From Rhodospirillaceae bacterium (lineage in GTDB: Bacteria; Pseudomonadota; Alphaproteobacteria; Rhodospirillales; Rhodospirillaceae), in NCBI GenBank assembly GCA_040219235.1, contig JAVJSV010000011.1, positions 1,054,001 to 1,118,000 on the forward strand: a DNA stretch of 64,000 nt, read 5' to 3'. This document shows, in pieces, positions 54,624-64,000 of the stretch. The position numbers and the translations under genes were made by a program. The notes beneath the pieces are model-generated. The model saw nothing but the letters and a program-made list of their open reading frames with translations. It was not told where the DNA came from and did no database searches. Within the stretch, counting starts at the first letter, position 1. Each line of letters starts with the position of its first letter.

Positions 54624-55580
54624 ATGGTCAGAGTAAGTCTCGTTAGCGTCGGCATTCTTGTTTCTCTGCTTGTCCTGTGGCTGATAGCAGTGAGATTTGG
54701 GGCCTTCAATCCCTCTGAAGACTATCTTGTTGAAACTTACACAGACGAGCGCTCGCGATTTCTAACAATTGACGGCGTTCGTCTTCATGTGGTGGAGGAA
54801 GGGCAGGGGCCGGTCATCATTCTTGTTCATGGTTACCTCGGTAGTAACCGTCAGTGGGAAGGCTGGGCAGAGCGTCTGAGACAGGATTTCCGGATTGTGC
54901 GCTTTGATTTTGCGCCCTTTGGGTTGTCAGGGCCGGACCCGACAGAGGAGTATGGTGTTGAGCGTGCGATGCCATTGTTCGAGGGGCTGGTTGAAGAACT
55001 CGGCTACGAACGCTTTCACCTTGGCGGCACGTCATCGGGCAGCATTATGGCCCTCAGATATGCTGCGAAGTTTCCCGAGCGTGTCGATAAACTGCTCTTA
55101 TCAACGGTTCCTGCATACACACCGGGAGATCGAATTCCACCGCCGTGGCAGTTTCGTTCGATGATGTGGATCAGTGACAACATCTTTAAGGTTTGGCGGC
55201 CAAAGTTATATTGGCGCTTGTTTTTAGAAAATATCTTTGGCAACGACGACCGAATTACGCCGGAGATGGTTCAAGGGTATGCGGACCTCAACAATCGTGC
55301 GGGTAACATTCCAAGAGTGCGTCAGTTCATTATGGCAAACGCCCGCAGTAAGTTTGATCTCGCTGAGGCTGCTGCTCAAATTACAGCACCAACGTTGTTG
55401 CAGTGGGCTGGCCAGTCTCCAGTCCTCACAGCAGATGGTCTGAGCAACGTTCTGCCTCTATTTACAAACACTGAAGTCAAGGTGATCCGATATCCTGGAC
55501 TTGGCCATAAATTAATGCTGGAAGACCCGGAAACCACGGTTTCTGATGCTCGCGCATTTCTTATGGGGGGCGAGCCCTAA
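54624..55580 (+). CDS. alpha/beta-hydrolase fold protein, membrane-anchored
   Basis: The 318-residue protein has an N-terminal helix (VSLVSVGILVSLLVLWLIAV) then an alpha/beta-hydrolase domain. HGYLGSNRQWEGWAE is the oxyanion strand, and the nucleophile elbow GGTSSGSIMAL has serine at the G-x-S-x-G-like position. A late LGHKLMLEDPE supplies the histidine. The exact elbow is GTSSGS. The substrate is unknown. It starts 57 bases after the aminotransferase gene. Confidence 0.85.
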   Translation: MVRVSLVSVGILVSLLVLWLIAVRFGAFNPSEDYLVETYTDERSRFLTIDGVRLHVVEEGQGPVIILVHGYLGSNRQWEGWAERLRQDFRIVRFDFAPFGLSGPDPTEEYGVERAMPLFEGLVEELGYERFHLGGTSSGSIMALRYAAKFPERVDKLLLSTVPAYTPGDRIPPPWQFRSMMWISDNIFKVWRPKLYWRLFLENIFGNDDRITPEMVQGYADLNNRAGNIPRVRQFIMANARSKFDLAEAAAQITAPTLLQWAGQSPVLTADGLSNVLPLFTNTEVKVIRYPGLGHKLMLEDPETTVSDARAFLMGGEP

Positions 55581-55595
55581 AACACAGGCTATGGT

Positions 55596-56555
55596 TTAAC
55601 TGGCGTCTTGTGCTTTCTCTAAGTCCTGTTGAGACACAGGAAGTTGCAGGCGTGCACGTGTGATTTCTTTGAGCAGGAAGTCTCTAAAAGCAGCTACACG
55701 CATGGTGTTGCGCAGTTCTTCCGGATAAACGAAGTAGGCATCAATCGGTGGGCTACTCAGTTCAGGTAAAATCTGTACTAAACCCCGACCTTCGCGATAA
55801 AAGTACTCGGGTAGCGCACCTATTCCTATACCGCTTTTCACTGCCCGGTAGACGCCGTAGAGGCTGTTTACACGCAGGACAGGATTAATTTTTCCTACCG
55901 TTTTTTCAACTTCATTGACGTGCCAGTTCACTTCTTCAAACGGAAGGGCGCTTCCACCGAAGACAACAAGCTTATGATTAACTAGGTCTTCAATCGATGT
56001 CGGTGTTCCATGCTCTTTCAAATAGTCTGCCGACGCAAAAATATGGCCGTATAGATGGCCTACATGGCGTTGAATAAGGTCAGGCTGTTTTGGCTCGTTG
56101 AAGCGGATGGCGACATCGCCCTCACGCATAGCAAGGTTCAATTCGCGATCATCCAATCTGAGCGTAACGTCTATCCCTGGGTAGTCTTTGATAAACTGTC
56201 GTAAACGACCTGTGAGCCATACTGACCCAAAGGCCATTGTGGTCGTGATTGTTAACGGACCCTCTGGGGCATCTTTTGATTCGGTCAATTGGTTCTCGAC
56301 GGACGTCAATTTAGAGAACACGTCGTGCACCGTTTTGTAGAGCAAATCACCTTGCTCGGTCAGGATCAGGCCGCGTGCATGGCGATGAAACAGTGTAACT
56401 TTAAGAGAACTTTCAAGGGCACTGATTTGCCGGCTAACGGCTGATTGGCTGAGTGTTAGAGCCTCGCTGGCATGGGTAAAACTACCCGCTTCGGCGACGG
56501 CGTGAAAAACACGAAGTTTGTCCCAGTCGAGTCGGCTTTTTCCTTGCGAGGGCAT
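55596..56555 (-). CDS. LysR family transcriptional regulator
   Basis: The 319-residue protein has an N-terminal LysR helix-turn-helix (WDKLRVFHAVAEAGSFTHAS then ALTLSQSAVSRQISALESSL) and a substrate-binding-type C-terminal domain. Blocks include GPLTITTTMAFGSVWLTGRL and SGIGIGALPEYFYREGRGLV. It is convergent with the hydrolase gene and does not flank a clear target except possibly trxB, 40 bases upstream. Confidence 0.92.
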   Translation of the reverse strand: MPSQGKSRLDWDKLRVFHAVAEAGSFTHASEALTLSQSAVSRQISALESSLKVTLFHRHARGLILTEQGDLLYKTVHDVFSKLTSVENQLTESKDAPEGPLTITTTMAFGSVWLTGRLRQFIKDYPGIDVTLRLDDRELNLAMREGDVAIRFNEPKQPDLIQRHVGHLYGHIFASADYLKEHGTPTSIEDLVNHKLVVFGGSALPFEEVNWHVNEVEKTVGKINPVLRVNSLYGVYRAVKSGIGIGALPEYFYREGRGLVQILPELSSPPIDAYFVYPEELRNTMRVAAFRDFLLKEITRARLQLPVSQQDLEKAQDAS

Positions 56556-56594
56556 GATGTGTCCTTCCCGGTCATAATGTGCCGCACGAGGGGT

Positions 56595-57599
<1,005 letters not shown>

Positions 57600-57763
57600 T
57601 CAGGGGAGTGACAAGACGACAGTGGAGCAAAGAGGGGCGGTTCTTTAGGGATTCTGTATCTTGGTGTGCGCGTGACTATTTCGGTCGCAATTTTTCCTAT
57701 TTGTGTAATATTATTACGCGTAAAGTCTTAATCATCCGAACTATATCGTTGTCGGGAGAGATC

Positions 57764-58258
57764 ATGCAGCGTGTAAAACTAGATCGAATTGATCGACAGA
57801 TATTAAGTGATCTCCAGTCTGATGGTCGCATGACAAACGTTGATCTTGCTAAAGCAGCGGGCATCTCAGCCCCACCTTGTTTGCGTAGAGTCAGAGCCTT
57901 AGAAGAAGCAGGATTCATCAAAGGGTATCATGCAGATTTAGATCCCGTATCGCTCGGGTTTAATGTGTCTGTCTTCGCGCACGTCGGTTTAAATAGCCAA
58001 GCAGAAGTTGATCTTTTGGCGTTTGAAAAAATGGTCGATCTGTGGCCCGAGGTCAGGGAGTGTCACATGCTTGCCGGTGAGACGGACTTTCTACTCAAGA
58101 TCGTTGCCCGCGATTGGGACGAATACCAAAAATTCATCACCTCAAAGCTGACCGCAGCGCCCAATGTTGCGCAGGTTAAGTCAGCCTTAGCTATTCGCAG
58201 TTCAAAGAAGCTCTCTGGTGTTCCAATTACGGTGCGGCCAGATAAGGATGTGGCTTAG
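57764..58258 (+). CDS. Lrp/AsnC family transcriptional regulator
   Basis: With the start at the ATG at 57764 (GGGAGAG upstream) the product has 164 residues. The N-terminal winged helix is DRIDRQILSDLQSDGRMTNV then ISAPPCLRRVRALEEAGFIK. The RAM domain includes VRECHMLAGETDFLLKIVAR. Members sense amino acids, often leucine or aromatic ones. The frame stays open to 57608, but that part does not look like Lrp. It is divergent from trxB. Confidence 0.92.
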   Translation: MQRVKLDRIDRQILSDLQSDGRMTNVDLAKAAGISAPPCLRRVRALEEAGFIKGYHADLDPVSLGFNVSVFAHVGLNSQAEVDLLAFEKMVDLWPEVRECHMLAGETDFLLKIVARDWDEYQKFITSKLTAAPNVAQVKSALAIRSSKKLSGVPITVRPDKDVA

Positions 58259-58275
58259 AATTCACGCCAGAAGTC

Positions 58276-58749
58276 TTACTTAAATTTTACGTCAATGATC
58301 TCGTAGCTTTTAACGCCACCCGGGGCTCTCACCTCAGTGGTATCTCCAACAGTTTTGCCTATCAACGCGCGTGCAATAGGAGACTGAACAGAAATGCGTT
58401 TTTTATCCAAATCGGCTTCGTATGGACCAACTATTTGGTAGGTCGTTTCTTCATCCGTGTCTTCGTCGGCAAAACAGACCGTGGCGCCAAACATCACGAC
58501 AGACCCTGAGAGTTTCGAAACGTCTATAATGTCAGCACGGCTGATGACGTCTTCAAGCTCCTGAATGCGGCCCTCGATAAAGCCCTGTCGTTCTTTGGCA
58601 GCGTGATACTCTGCGTTCTCGGAGAGATCTCCGTGCTCACGCGCCTCCGCAATGGCCTTAATAACAGCTGGCCGTTCTTTCGACTTTAGTCGTTTCAACT
58701 CGTCTTGCAGCGGGGCTAATCCCCCAGCCGTCATAGGAACTTTTTCCAC
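58276..58749 (-). CDS. greA: transcription elongation factor GreA
   Basis: GreA rescues stalled RNA polymerase by stimulating transcript cleavage. The 157-residue protein has the N-terminal coiled coil with [20 protein letters not shown], the tip acidic residues near [20 protein letters not shown], and the C-terminal FKBP-like part with [17 protein letters not shown]. It is next to carB on the same strand; a terminator separates them. Confidence 0.97.
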   Translation of the reverse strand: MEKVPMTAGGLAPLQDELKRLKSKERPAVIKAIAEAREHGDLSENAEYHAAKERQGFIEGRIQELEDVISRADIIDVSKLSGSVVMFGATVCFADEDTDEETTYQIVGPYEADLDKKRISVQSPIARALIGKTVGDTTEVRAPGGVKSYEIIDVKFK

Positions 58750-58777
58750 GACGCACCCTTTATTCTATCCGTAAATG

Positions 58778-58811
58778 AAAAACGCCTGCTCTTCCAAGGT
58801 GAGCCAGGCGC
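58778..58811 (-). terminator. Rho-independent terminator after carB
   Basis: On the minus strand GCGCCTGGCTC, a short loop and GAGCAGGCG form a stem with one bulged G, followed by TTTTTCA. It sits 21 bases after the carB stop and before greA, so it ends the carAB transcript. Confidence 0.75.
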
Positions 58812-58831
58812 TTAACGTCAGGTTCTTGAAG

Positions 58832-61800
58832 TTATCTAAAATAGGATTGCAGGGGGGCGACATCAAGTGCGCCGTCTCTTAAAGCTGAAATTGCATCTAC
58901 GGCCGCTTCAGCCCCCGAAAGGGTTGTATAATGACAAATCTGACGGGTTAGCGCGGTCCTGCGGATATCGTAGCTATCCTTAAGCGATTGTGCGCCTTCC
59001 GTAGTATTGATCACCAGTTGGATGTCTCCTGAAATCATAGCATCCACGCAGTGCGGTCGTCCTTCAAGAACTTTGTTAATAACATCAACATTAAGACCCT
59101 TCTCAGCCAGAAAAGCCTGGGTTCCTGAGGTTGCAATAATCTTAAAGCCAAGGTCTGTGAGTTTGTGAGCCACTTTGAGGGCACCGGCCTTATCTTGATC
59201 TTTTAGGGATAAAAATGCAGTGCCTGAGAGCGGGAGTCGTGTTCCGGCCCCCATCTGCGACTTTGCGAACGCCCTGGGGAAATCGACGTCAATCCCCATA
59301 ACTTCACCGGTTGACTTCATCTCGGGTCCTAAAATGATATCAACGCCTGGGAAGCGGGCGAAGGGGAACACGGCTTCTTTTACAGCAATGTGATCCTTGC
59401 TTTCTGCGCGCGTGTCGAAATCGTATCCTGATAAACCCAAGTCAGCGAGTTTCTCACCTGCCATCACCCTGGCAGCAATCTTAGCAACTTGTATGCCAGT
59501 TGCTTTGGCCACGAATGGAACCGTGCGACTGGCACGCGGATTGACCTCAAGAATATAAATCTCAGAGTCTTTGACGGCGAATTGAACATTCATCAACCCG
59601 ACCACATTAAGGCCCTTAGCCAAGGCGCGTGTTTGAATTTTTAAGTCTTCAACAATCTCTTTAGACAATGAGTAAGGCGGCAGCGAGCAGGCTGAGTCTC
59701 CAGAGTGAATTCCAGCTTCTTCAATGTGTTCCATGATGCCGGCGATGTAGATGTCATCTCCATCCGATACAGCATCAACGTCAACTTCAATCGCGCCGGA
59801 TAAATAGGAATCAATCAGAAGAGGATTGCTCCCCGTCACTTTGACGGCATCACGGATATAAGAGCGAAGTCCTTCTTCCTCATGAACAATTTGCATGGCC
59901 CGTCCACCCAAAACGTAAGACGGACGGATGACGACGGGGTATCCGATTTTGTTTGCGCTATTTACGGCATCTTCTTCTGTGAGGGCAGTTCCGTTGGCGG
60001 GCTGACGGAGCTTAAGATCGTTTAGCAAATGCTGAAAACGCTCACGATCCTCGGCGAGATCAATGGCGTCGGGTGATGTCCCTAAAATAGGAATGCCTGC
60101 GGCTTCAAGGGCCTGTGACAGCTTTAGGGGTGTTTGACCTCCCAACTGCACAATAACGCCTTTTACCGTCCCTTTACGTTGCTCAACGCGAATTAATTCA
60201 ATTACTGATTCTGGCGTTAACGGCTCGAAATAAAGCCTATCAGAGGTATCGTAGTCAGTTGAGACAGTCTCTGGATTACAGTTGACCATAATCGTCTCAT
60301 AGCCAGCATCAGACAGTGCAAAGGCCGCATGACAGCAACAGTAATCAAACTCGATGCCTTGCCCGATCCGGTTTGGACCACCACCTAAAATGATGATTTT
60401 TGTTTTGTCTGTTGGGTCTGATTCGCAATGAGGCTCAACATATCCATCGCCCTCATAGGTGGAATACATATATGGCGTCTGTGAGGCGAATTCTGCTGCG
60501 CAGGTATCAATGCGTTTATAGACGGGCAGAATTCCAGCTCCGCGGCGCTTCTCAGCGACCACGAGCGGGTCTGTATTTGTCAGTTCGCCGATCCGTTCAT
60601 CTGAAAAGCCGAGACGTTTGAGGCGAGCAAACGCTGGCGGGTCAGTAGGAAGACCATCAGCTTTCAGTTGGGTCTCAACATCGACAAGGGCTTTGATCTG
60701 AGCCAAAAACCACGGATCGAACTTGCTTGGCTTCTGAATCTCTTCAAGCGTCATTCCAGCACGGAAAGCCTGGGCGATCACGAGCAACCGGTCTGGGCGA
60801 GGTGCAAGCAGTGCTGCCGTGAGGGTGCTCAAATCGTTTACCGGTTTTCCTGCTTCCTCAAGGTAGACTTCGTTCAAGCCAGTTAACCCCGTTTCCATGG
60901 ATTGCAGGCCTTTTTGAAGACTCTCGGCAAAACACCGTCCCACCGACATCGCTTCGCCAACCGACTTCATTGAGGTGGTGAGCAGCGGTTCGGTGTCAGG
61001 AAACTTTTCGAAGGTAAAACGTGGAATCTTAGTGACCACGTAATCAATTGTCGGCTCAAAGGACGCTGGCGTTACACCAGTAATGTCGTTGTCAAGTTCG
61101 TCCAGCGTATAACCGACGGCCAGTTTTGCGGCGATCTTGGCAATCGGAAACCCTGTCGCTTTGGAAGCGAGCGCTGATGATCGTGAGACGCGAGGGTTCA
61201 TTTCAATAACGACCATCCGCCCGTCTGTAGGGTTGATGGCGAACTGTACGTTGGAGCCGCCTGTGTCCACACCAATTTCACGGAGGCATGCAATCGAAGC
61301 GTCACGGAGAATTTGATATTCTTTGTCAGTTAAAGTGAGTGCCGGTGCGACAGTTATGGAATCGCCTGTGTGGATGCCCATGGGGTCGACGTTCTCAATC
61401 GCACAGATGATAATGCAGTTGTCTGCGCTGTCGCGCACGACTTCCATCTCAAATTCTTTCCAGCCTAATACAGACTCTTCAACCAGAACTTCCGTCGTTG
61501 GAGACGCAGAGAGGCCGGTTCCGACGATGGTCTCGAATTCTTCTGTGTTGTAGGCAATGCCACCGCCTTCTCCGCCAAGGGTGAAGGACGGTCTAATAAT
61601 GGCCGGTAAACCGATATGTTTAACAGCGGCCCGTGCTTCTTCAAGGCTATGAACCACTTGGCTGCGTGGGCTCTCTAGTCCAATGGCTTCCATCGCTTCG
61701 CGGAACAGCAGTCTGTCCTCAGCTTTGGCGATGACATCTCTTTGTGCGCCGATCAGTTCAATACCAAGCCGCTCAAGTACGCCATCGTCAGCAAGCCTCA

Positions 61801-62098
61801 TGGCTGTATTCAGCCCTGTCTGTCCACCCATGGTGGGAAGAATGGCGTCTGGACGCTCTTTCTCGAGAATCTTTGTAACGGTCTCCGGCGTGATGGGTTC
61901 AATGTAAGTTGCATCTGCCATCTCGGGGTCGGTCATGATGGTCGCCGGATTCGAGTTGACCAGGATGACGCGGTACCCCTCCTGACGCAGGGCTTTACAC
62001 GCTTGCGCACCGGAGTAATCAAATTCGCATGCCTGACCGATAATAATTGGGCCAGCGCCGATGATTAGAATGCTTTTAATATCTGTACGTTTGGGCAT
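58832..62098 (-). CDS. carB: carbamoyl-phosphate synthase large subunit
   Basis: CarB makes carbamoyl phosphate for arginine and pyrimidine synthesis. The 1088-residue protein is full length with two ATP-grasp halves: the first starts [20 protein letters not shown], the second [20 protein letters not shown]. Other blocks are [31 protein letters not shown] and [20 protein letters not shown]. The C-terminal allosteric domain has [20 protein letters not shown]. It lies 3 bases after carA on the same strand. Confidence 0.99.
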   Translation of the reverse strand: MPKRTDIKSILIIGAGPIIIGQACEFDYSGAQACKALRQEGYRVILVNSNPATIMTDPEMADATYIEPITPETVTKILEKERPDAILPTMGGQTGLNTAMRLADDGVLERLGIELIGAQRDVIAKAEDRLLFREAMEAIGLESPRSQVVHSLEEARAAVKHIGLPAIIRPSFTLGGEGGGIAYNTEEFETIVGTGLSASPTTEVLVEESVLGWKEFEMEVVRDSADNCIIICAIENVDPMGIHTGDSITVAPALTLTDKEYQILRDASIACLREIGVDTGGSNVQFAINPTDGRMVVIEMNPRVSRSSALASKATGFPIAKIAAKLAVGYTLDELDNDITGVTPASFEPTIDYVVTKIPRFTFEKFPDTEPLLTTSMKSVGEAMSVGRCFAESLQKGLQSMETGLTGLNEVYLEEAGKPVNDLSTLTAALLAPRPDRLLVIAQAFRAGMTLEEIQKPSKFDPWFLAQIKALVDVETQLKADGLPTDPPAFARLKRLGFSDERIGELTNTDPLVVAEKRRGAGILPVYKRIDTCAAEFASQTPYMYSTYEGDGYVEPHCESDPTDKTKIIILGGGPNRIGQGIEFDYCCCHAAFALSDAGYETIMVNCNPETVSTDYDTSDRLYFEPLTPESVIELIRVEQRKGTVKGVIVQLGGQTPLKLSQALEAAGIPILGTSPDAIDLAEDRERFQHLLNDLKLRQPANGTALTEEDAVNSANKIGYPVVIRPSYVLGGRAMQIVHEEEGLRSYIRDAVKVTGSNPLLIDSYLSGAIEVDVDAVSDGDDIYIAGIMEHIEEAGIHSGDSACSLPPYSLSKEIVEDLKIQTRALAKGLNVVGLMNVQFAVKDSEIYILEVNPRASRTVPFVAKATGIQVAKIAARVMAGEKLADLGLSGYDFDTRAESKDHIAVKEAVFPFARFPGVDIILGPEMKSTGEVMGIDVDFPRAFAKSQMGAGTRLPLSGTAFLSLKDQDKAGALKVAHKLTDLGFKIIATSGTQAFLAEKGLNVDVINKVLEGRPHCVDAMISGDIQLVINTTEGAQSLKDSYDIRRTALTRQICHYTTLSGAEAAVDAISALRDGALDVAPLQSYFR

Positions 62099-62101
62099 GG
62101 G

Positions 62102-63310
62102 TTAAGCGCTTCTTGCCGCATTGGTTTTTGCAGCCGTCATAAGGTCTGCGAATCGTTCAAATAAATAGTAGCTGTCTTGAGGGCCTGGCGACGCTTCTGG
62201 GTGATATTGCACCGAGAACACCGGCTTATTCTCGACTCGTATGCCTTCTAATATGCCATCGAATAGAGAGCGATGGGTTTCGATGACACCATTCGGGAGG
62301 CTGTCCCGATCTACACTGAAGCCATGATTCTGGGAGGTGATTTCAACTTTACCGGTTTCCAGGTCTTTGACCGGCTGATTAGCACCACGATGACCAAATT
62401 TCAGCTTGTAAGTTTTTGCACCGAGGGCCAGCGATAAAATCTGATGCCCAAGACAAATCCCGAAAATCGGTTTACCAGTTTCCAGCAGAGACTGCACAAC
62501 TGGAACTGCATAGGCGCCTGTTGCAGCGGGGTCTCCGGGGCCATTGGAAAGAAAGATGCCATCAGGTTTGTGGGATAATATATCTTCTGCTGATGCAGTT
62601 GCCGGAACAACCGTGACCTTGCATCCAGCATTGGCCAAACATCTGAGAATGTTGCGTTTAGCGCCAAAATCAATTGCGACAACGTGATGCTTTGCCGTTG
62701 CACCATCTTTGCCTATCGCCCCATATCCCTTGGCCAGATCCCATCGGGTTTCTGTCCATACCTCTGAAGATTCCCGCGTGACCGCCTTGGCGAGGTCCAT
62801 ACCTTCAAGCCCAGGCCATTGCTTTGCTTGCTTGAGAAGGGCCTCAAGATCGAGCTTGCCATCGGGAGAATGAGCAACAACTCCGTTAGGTGCGCCATTA
62901 TCTCGAATAAGCCCTGTTAAACGCCGCGTATCAACACCTGACAACCCAATAAGATTATGGTCTTTTAGCCATTCGTTTAGATGTTGACTGGACCGCCAGT
63001 TGGCGGGCTCGGTCACGTCCATACGCAATATGCAGCCAAGAGCGGCAGGGCGCGTGCTCTCCATGTCCTCGTCGTTGGTGCCCACATTACCGATGTGAGG
63101 AAATGTAAACGTGATAATTTGTGCTGCGTAGGATGGGTCGGTCAGTACTTCCTGGTATCCCGTAAGGGACGTGTTGAAGACCACTTCTCCGACATGGGCG
63201 CCGATGGCGCCTAAGCCTTTACCCCAAAAAACAGATCCATCGCTGAGAACCAATACCCCCGTCGCACCTGGTGGCTGGGGAGGAAATTCTTTGGCACTCG
63301 CCTCCGGCAT
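62102..63310 (-). CDS. carA: carbamoyl-phosphate synthase small subunit
   Basis: CarA is the glutamine amidotransferase subunit. From the ATG at 63310 it has 402 residues. The N-terminal domain begins [20 protein letters not shown] and contains [20 protein letters not shown]. The class I amidotransferase part has [13 protein letters not shown], the nucleophile cysteine in [17 protein letters not shown], and the histidine/glutamate in [14 protein letters not shown]. The frame is open to 63532, but that extension is not CarA-like. It forms an operon with carB. Confidence 0.98.
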   Translation of the reverse strand: MPEASAKEFPPQPPGATGVLVLSDGSVFWGKGLGAIGAHVGEVVFNTSLTGYQEVLTDPSYAAQIITFTFPHIGNVGTNDEDMESTRPAALGCILRMDVTEPANWRSSQHLNEWLKDHNLIGLSGVDTRRLTGLIRDNGAPNGVVAHSPDGKLDLEALLKQAKQWPGLEGMDLAKAVTRESSEVWTETRWDLAKGYGAIGKDGATAKHHVVAIDFGAKRNILRCLANAGCKVTVVPATASAEDILSHKPDGIFLSNGPGDPAATGAYAVPVVQSLLETGKPIFGICLGHQILSLALGAKTYKLKFGHRGANQPVKDLETGKVEITSQNHGFSVDRDSLPNGVIETHRSLFDGILEGIRVENKPVFSVQYHPEASPGPQDSYYLFERFADLMTAAKTNAARSA

Positions 63311-63675
63311 AAGAATCCGTCTGTTTTGGGGCCTAATTAAGCCCTGGGTGGTCGCCCATCTAAGCGTGTTTACCCGGTCCAGTTGTCCTGCTATTCCGTC
63401 CCCAGTCTGATGACCTGGGTCAGCATCGCAAAATCTCAATATTGTGGCGGGGTCAAACCCGGGCTTGTAAAACGACCGAAACCATCTCACATAAGTACTT
63501 AGAATAAGCAAAATTTTGCGGTTGATAAGCAATCATATGGATCAAGTCAAGTCTCTGGTGTGCCAGATTTTTGTTAGCGAAAACAATAACTTGATCGCAT
63601 GCGAGAAGGCTTTGCGTTAGTCCGTCTAATAGGTTATTTTGATCCCTTAACTTCTATTTAGGAAGTTCTTTTTCC
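63311..63675. other. 365-base divergent gap between carA and the YqeY gene
   Basis: The gap must hold promoters for carA (leftward) and the YqeY gene (rightward). A perfect 12-base palindrome GCAAAATTTTGC is at 63508-63519. No riboswitch, tRNA or convincing small gene was recognised. A weak rightward pair TTGCGT/TATTTT with 17-base spacing occurs near 63615. Confidence 0.4.
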
Positions 63676-64000
63676 ATGTTACGTAACCAACTCTCCGACG
63701 CGCTGAAAGATGCGCTGCGTGGCAACGACAAAAGGTCCGTCGCCACAGTTCGCCTTATTCTTGCAGCGCTCAAGGATCGCGACATTTGTGATCGTGGGCG
63801 CGGCAATACCGACGGCATAGATGATGCTGAAATCCTTGAAATGCTTCAGTCCATGATTAAGCAACGCCGCGATAGCATCGACATGTATGAGCAAGGCGGT
63901 CGCTGCGAACTGGCTGAGCGGGAACAAGAAGAGATTGAAATTATTTCCCGCTTTATGCCGGAGCAACTCGATGAGGATGAGATTCGTGGCGCTGTCACGG
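63676..64000 (+). CDS. GatB/YqeY domain protein, N-terminal part
   Basis: The frame starts at the ATG at 63676 (MLRNQLSDALKDALRGNDK) and runs off the right edge after about 108 codons. Helical blocks RSVATVRLILAALKDRDI, EILEMLQSMIKQRRDSIDMY and EEIEIISRFMPEQLDEDE match YqeY proteins, which resemble the tail of the GatB amidotransferase subunit. In alphaproteobacteria it often lies between carA and dnaG, which would be just outside the window. Confidence 0.93.
   Translation, partial: MLRNQLSDALKDALRGNDKRSVATVRLILAALKDRDICDRGRGNTDGIDDAEILEMLQSMIKQRRDSIDMYEQGGRCELAEREQEEIEIISRFMPEQLDEDEIRGAVT

Noticed and set aside
63311-63532. In-frame 74-codon N-terminal extension of carA
   Set aside because: The extension does not resemble CarA proteins, which begin near the ATG at 63310. 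It could be a fortuitous open frame across the promoter region.

Overview
The window is ordinary-looking chromosomal DNA of an alphaproteobacterium, most likely a free-living Rhodospirillales-type (probably marine) bacterium. The evidence is a flagellar export cluster running directly into the CtrA-pathway hybrid kinase CckA, a perfect TTAA-N7-TTAA CtrA box between the divergent flagellar operons, the alphaproteobacterial GTTC-N7-GTTC SOS box before recA, a phasin gene (polyhydroxyalkanoate storage), entericidin-type lipoproteins, a TRAP-type solute-binding protein and a eukaryote-like NADP isocitrate dehydrogenase. No rRNA, tRNA, CRISPR array, transposase, integrase or phage gene was recognised.

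Layout. (1) 1-13863, motility: the end of a MotE-like gene, a CheY-like regulator, two adjacent MotB-like stator genes and a 1157-residue periplasmic TPR protein run rightwards. fliP, fliO, a small possible chaperone gene and the FlhB-C-domain protein FlhX run leftwards. After an intergenic region with several palindromes, flgB-flgC-fliE-fliQ-fliR-flhB-cckA run rightwards. (2) 13864-19775, housekeeping: two tandem entericidin-like lipoproteins (absent from a simple long-ORF list), recA, an NTF2-like protein, alaS and a phasin with a clear promoter and terminator. (3) 19946-29002: a MacA/MacB-like efflux system with separate ATPase and permease, a VOC protein, leuCD, a DMT transporter, a REC-GGDEF diguanylate cyclase and a secreted CpcT/CpeT-like protein. 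(4) 29070-38891, accessory metabolism: a family III CoA-transferase diverging from an HMG-CoA-lyase-like enzyme, a spinster-type MFS carrier, two SAM methyltransferases (one a convincing arsenite methyltransferase), an orphan DctP-type protein, a CIA30 protein and a GPH-type sugar/cation symporter. (5) 38967-50980: icd, a LOG-family protein, cytochrome c' facing a b561-type cytochrome, an integral membrane protein, a LysM protein, psd-pssA, and a padR-adaptor-RND operon with a visible promoter and operator. (6) 51055-64000, housekeeping: uvrB, an aspartate aminotransferase, an alpha/beta hydrolase, a LysR regulator, divergent trxB/lrp, greA, carB-carA and the start of a YqeY gene.

How the parts work together: the flagellar block encodes the type III export gate (FliO, P, Q, R, FlhB, FlhX), proximal rod pieces (FlgB, FlgC, FliE) and stator-associated proteins, and it sits beside the kinase that feeds CtrA. 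The most unusual points are the doubled MotB genes with the repeat-bearing TPR protein, the structured flhX/flgB intergenic region, the ArsM-methyltransferase pair, and the CpcT/CpeT-like protein apparently co-transcribed with a diguanylate cyclase. I did not find a clearly new multi-gene system. All names rest on reading protein motifs by eye, without database searches.
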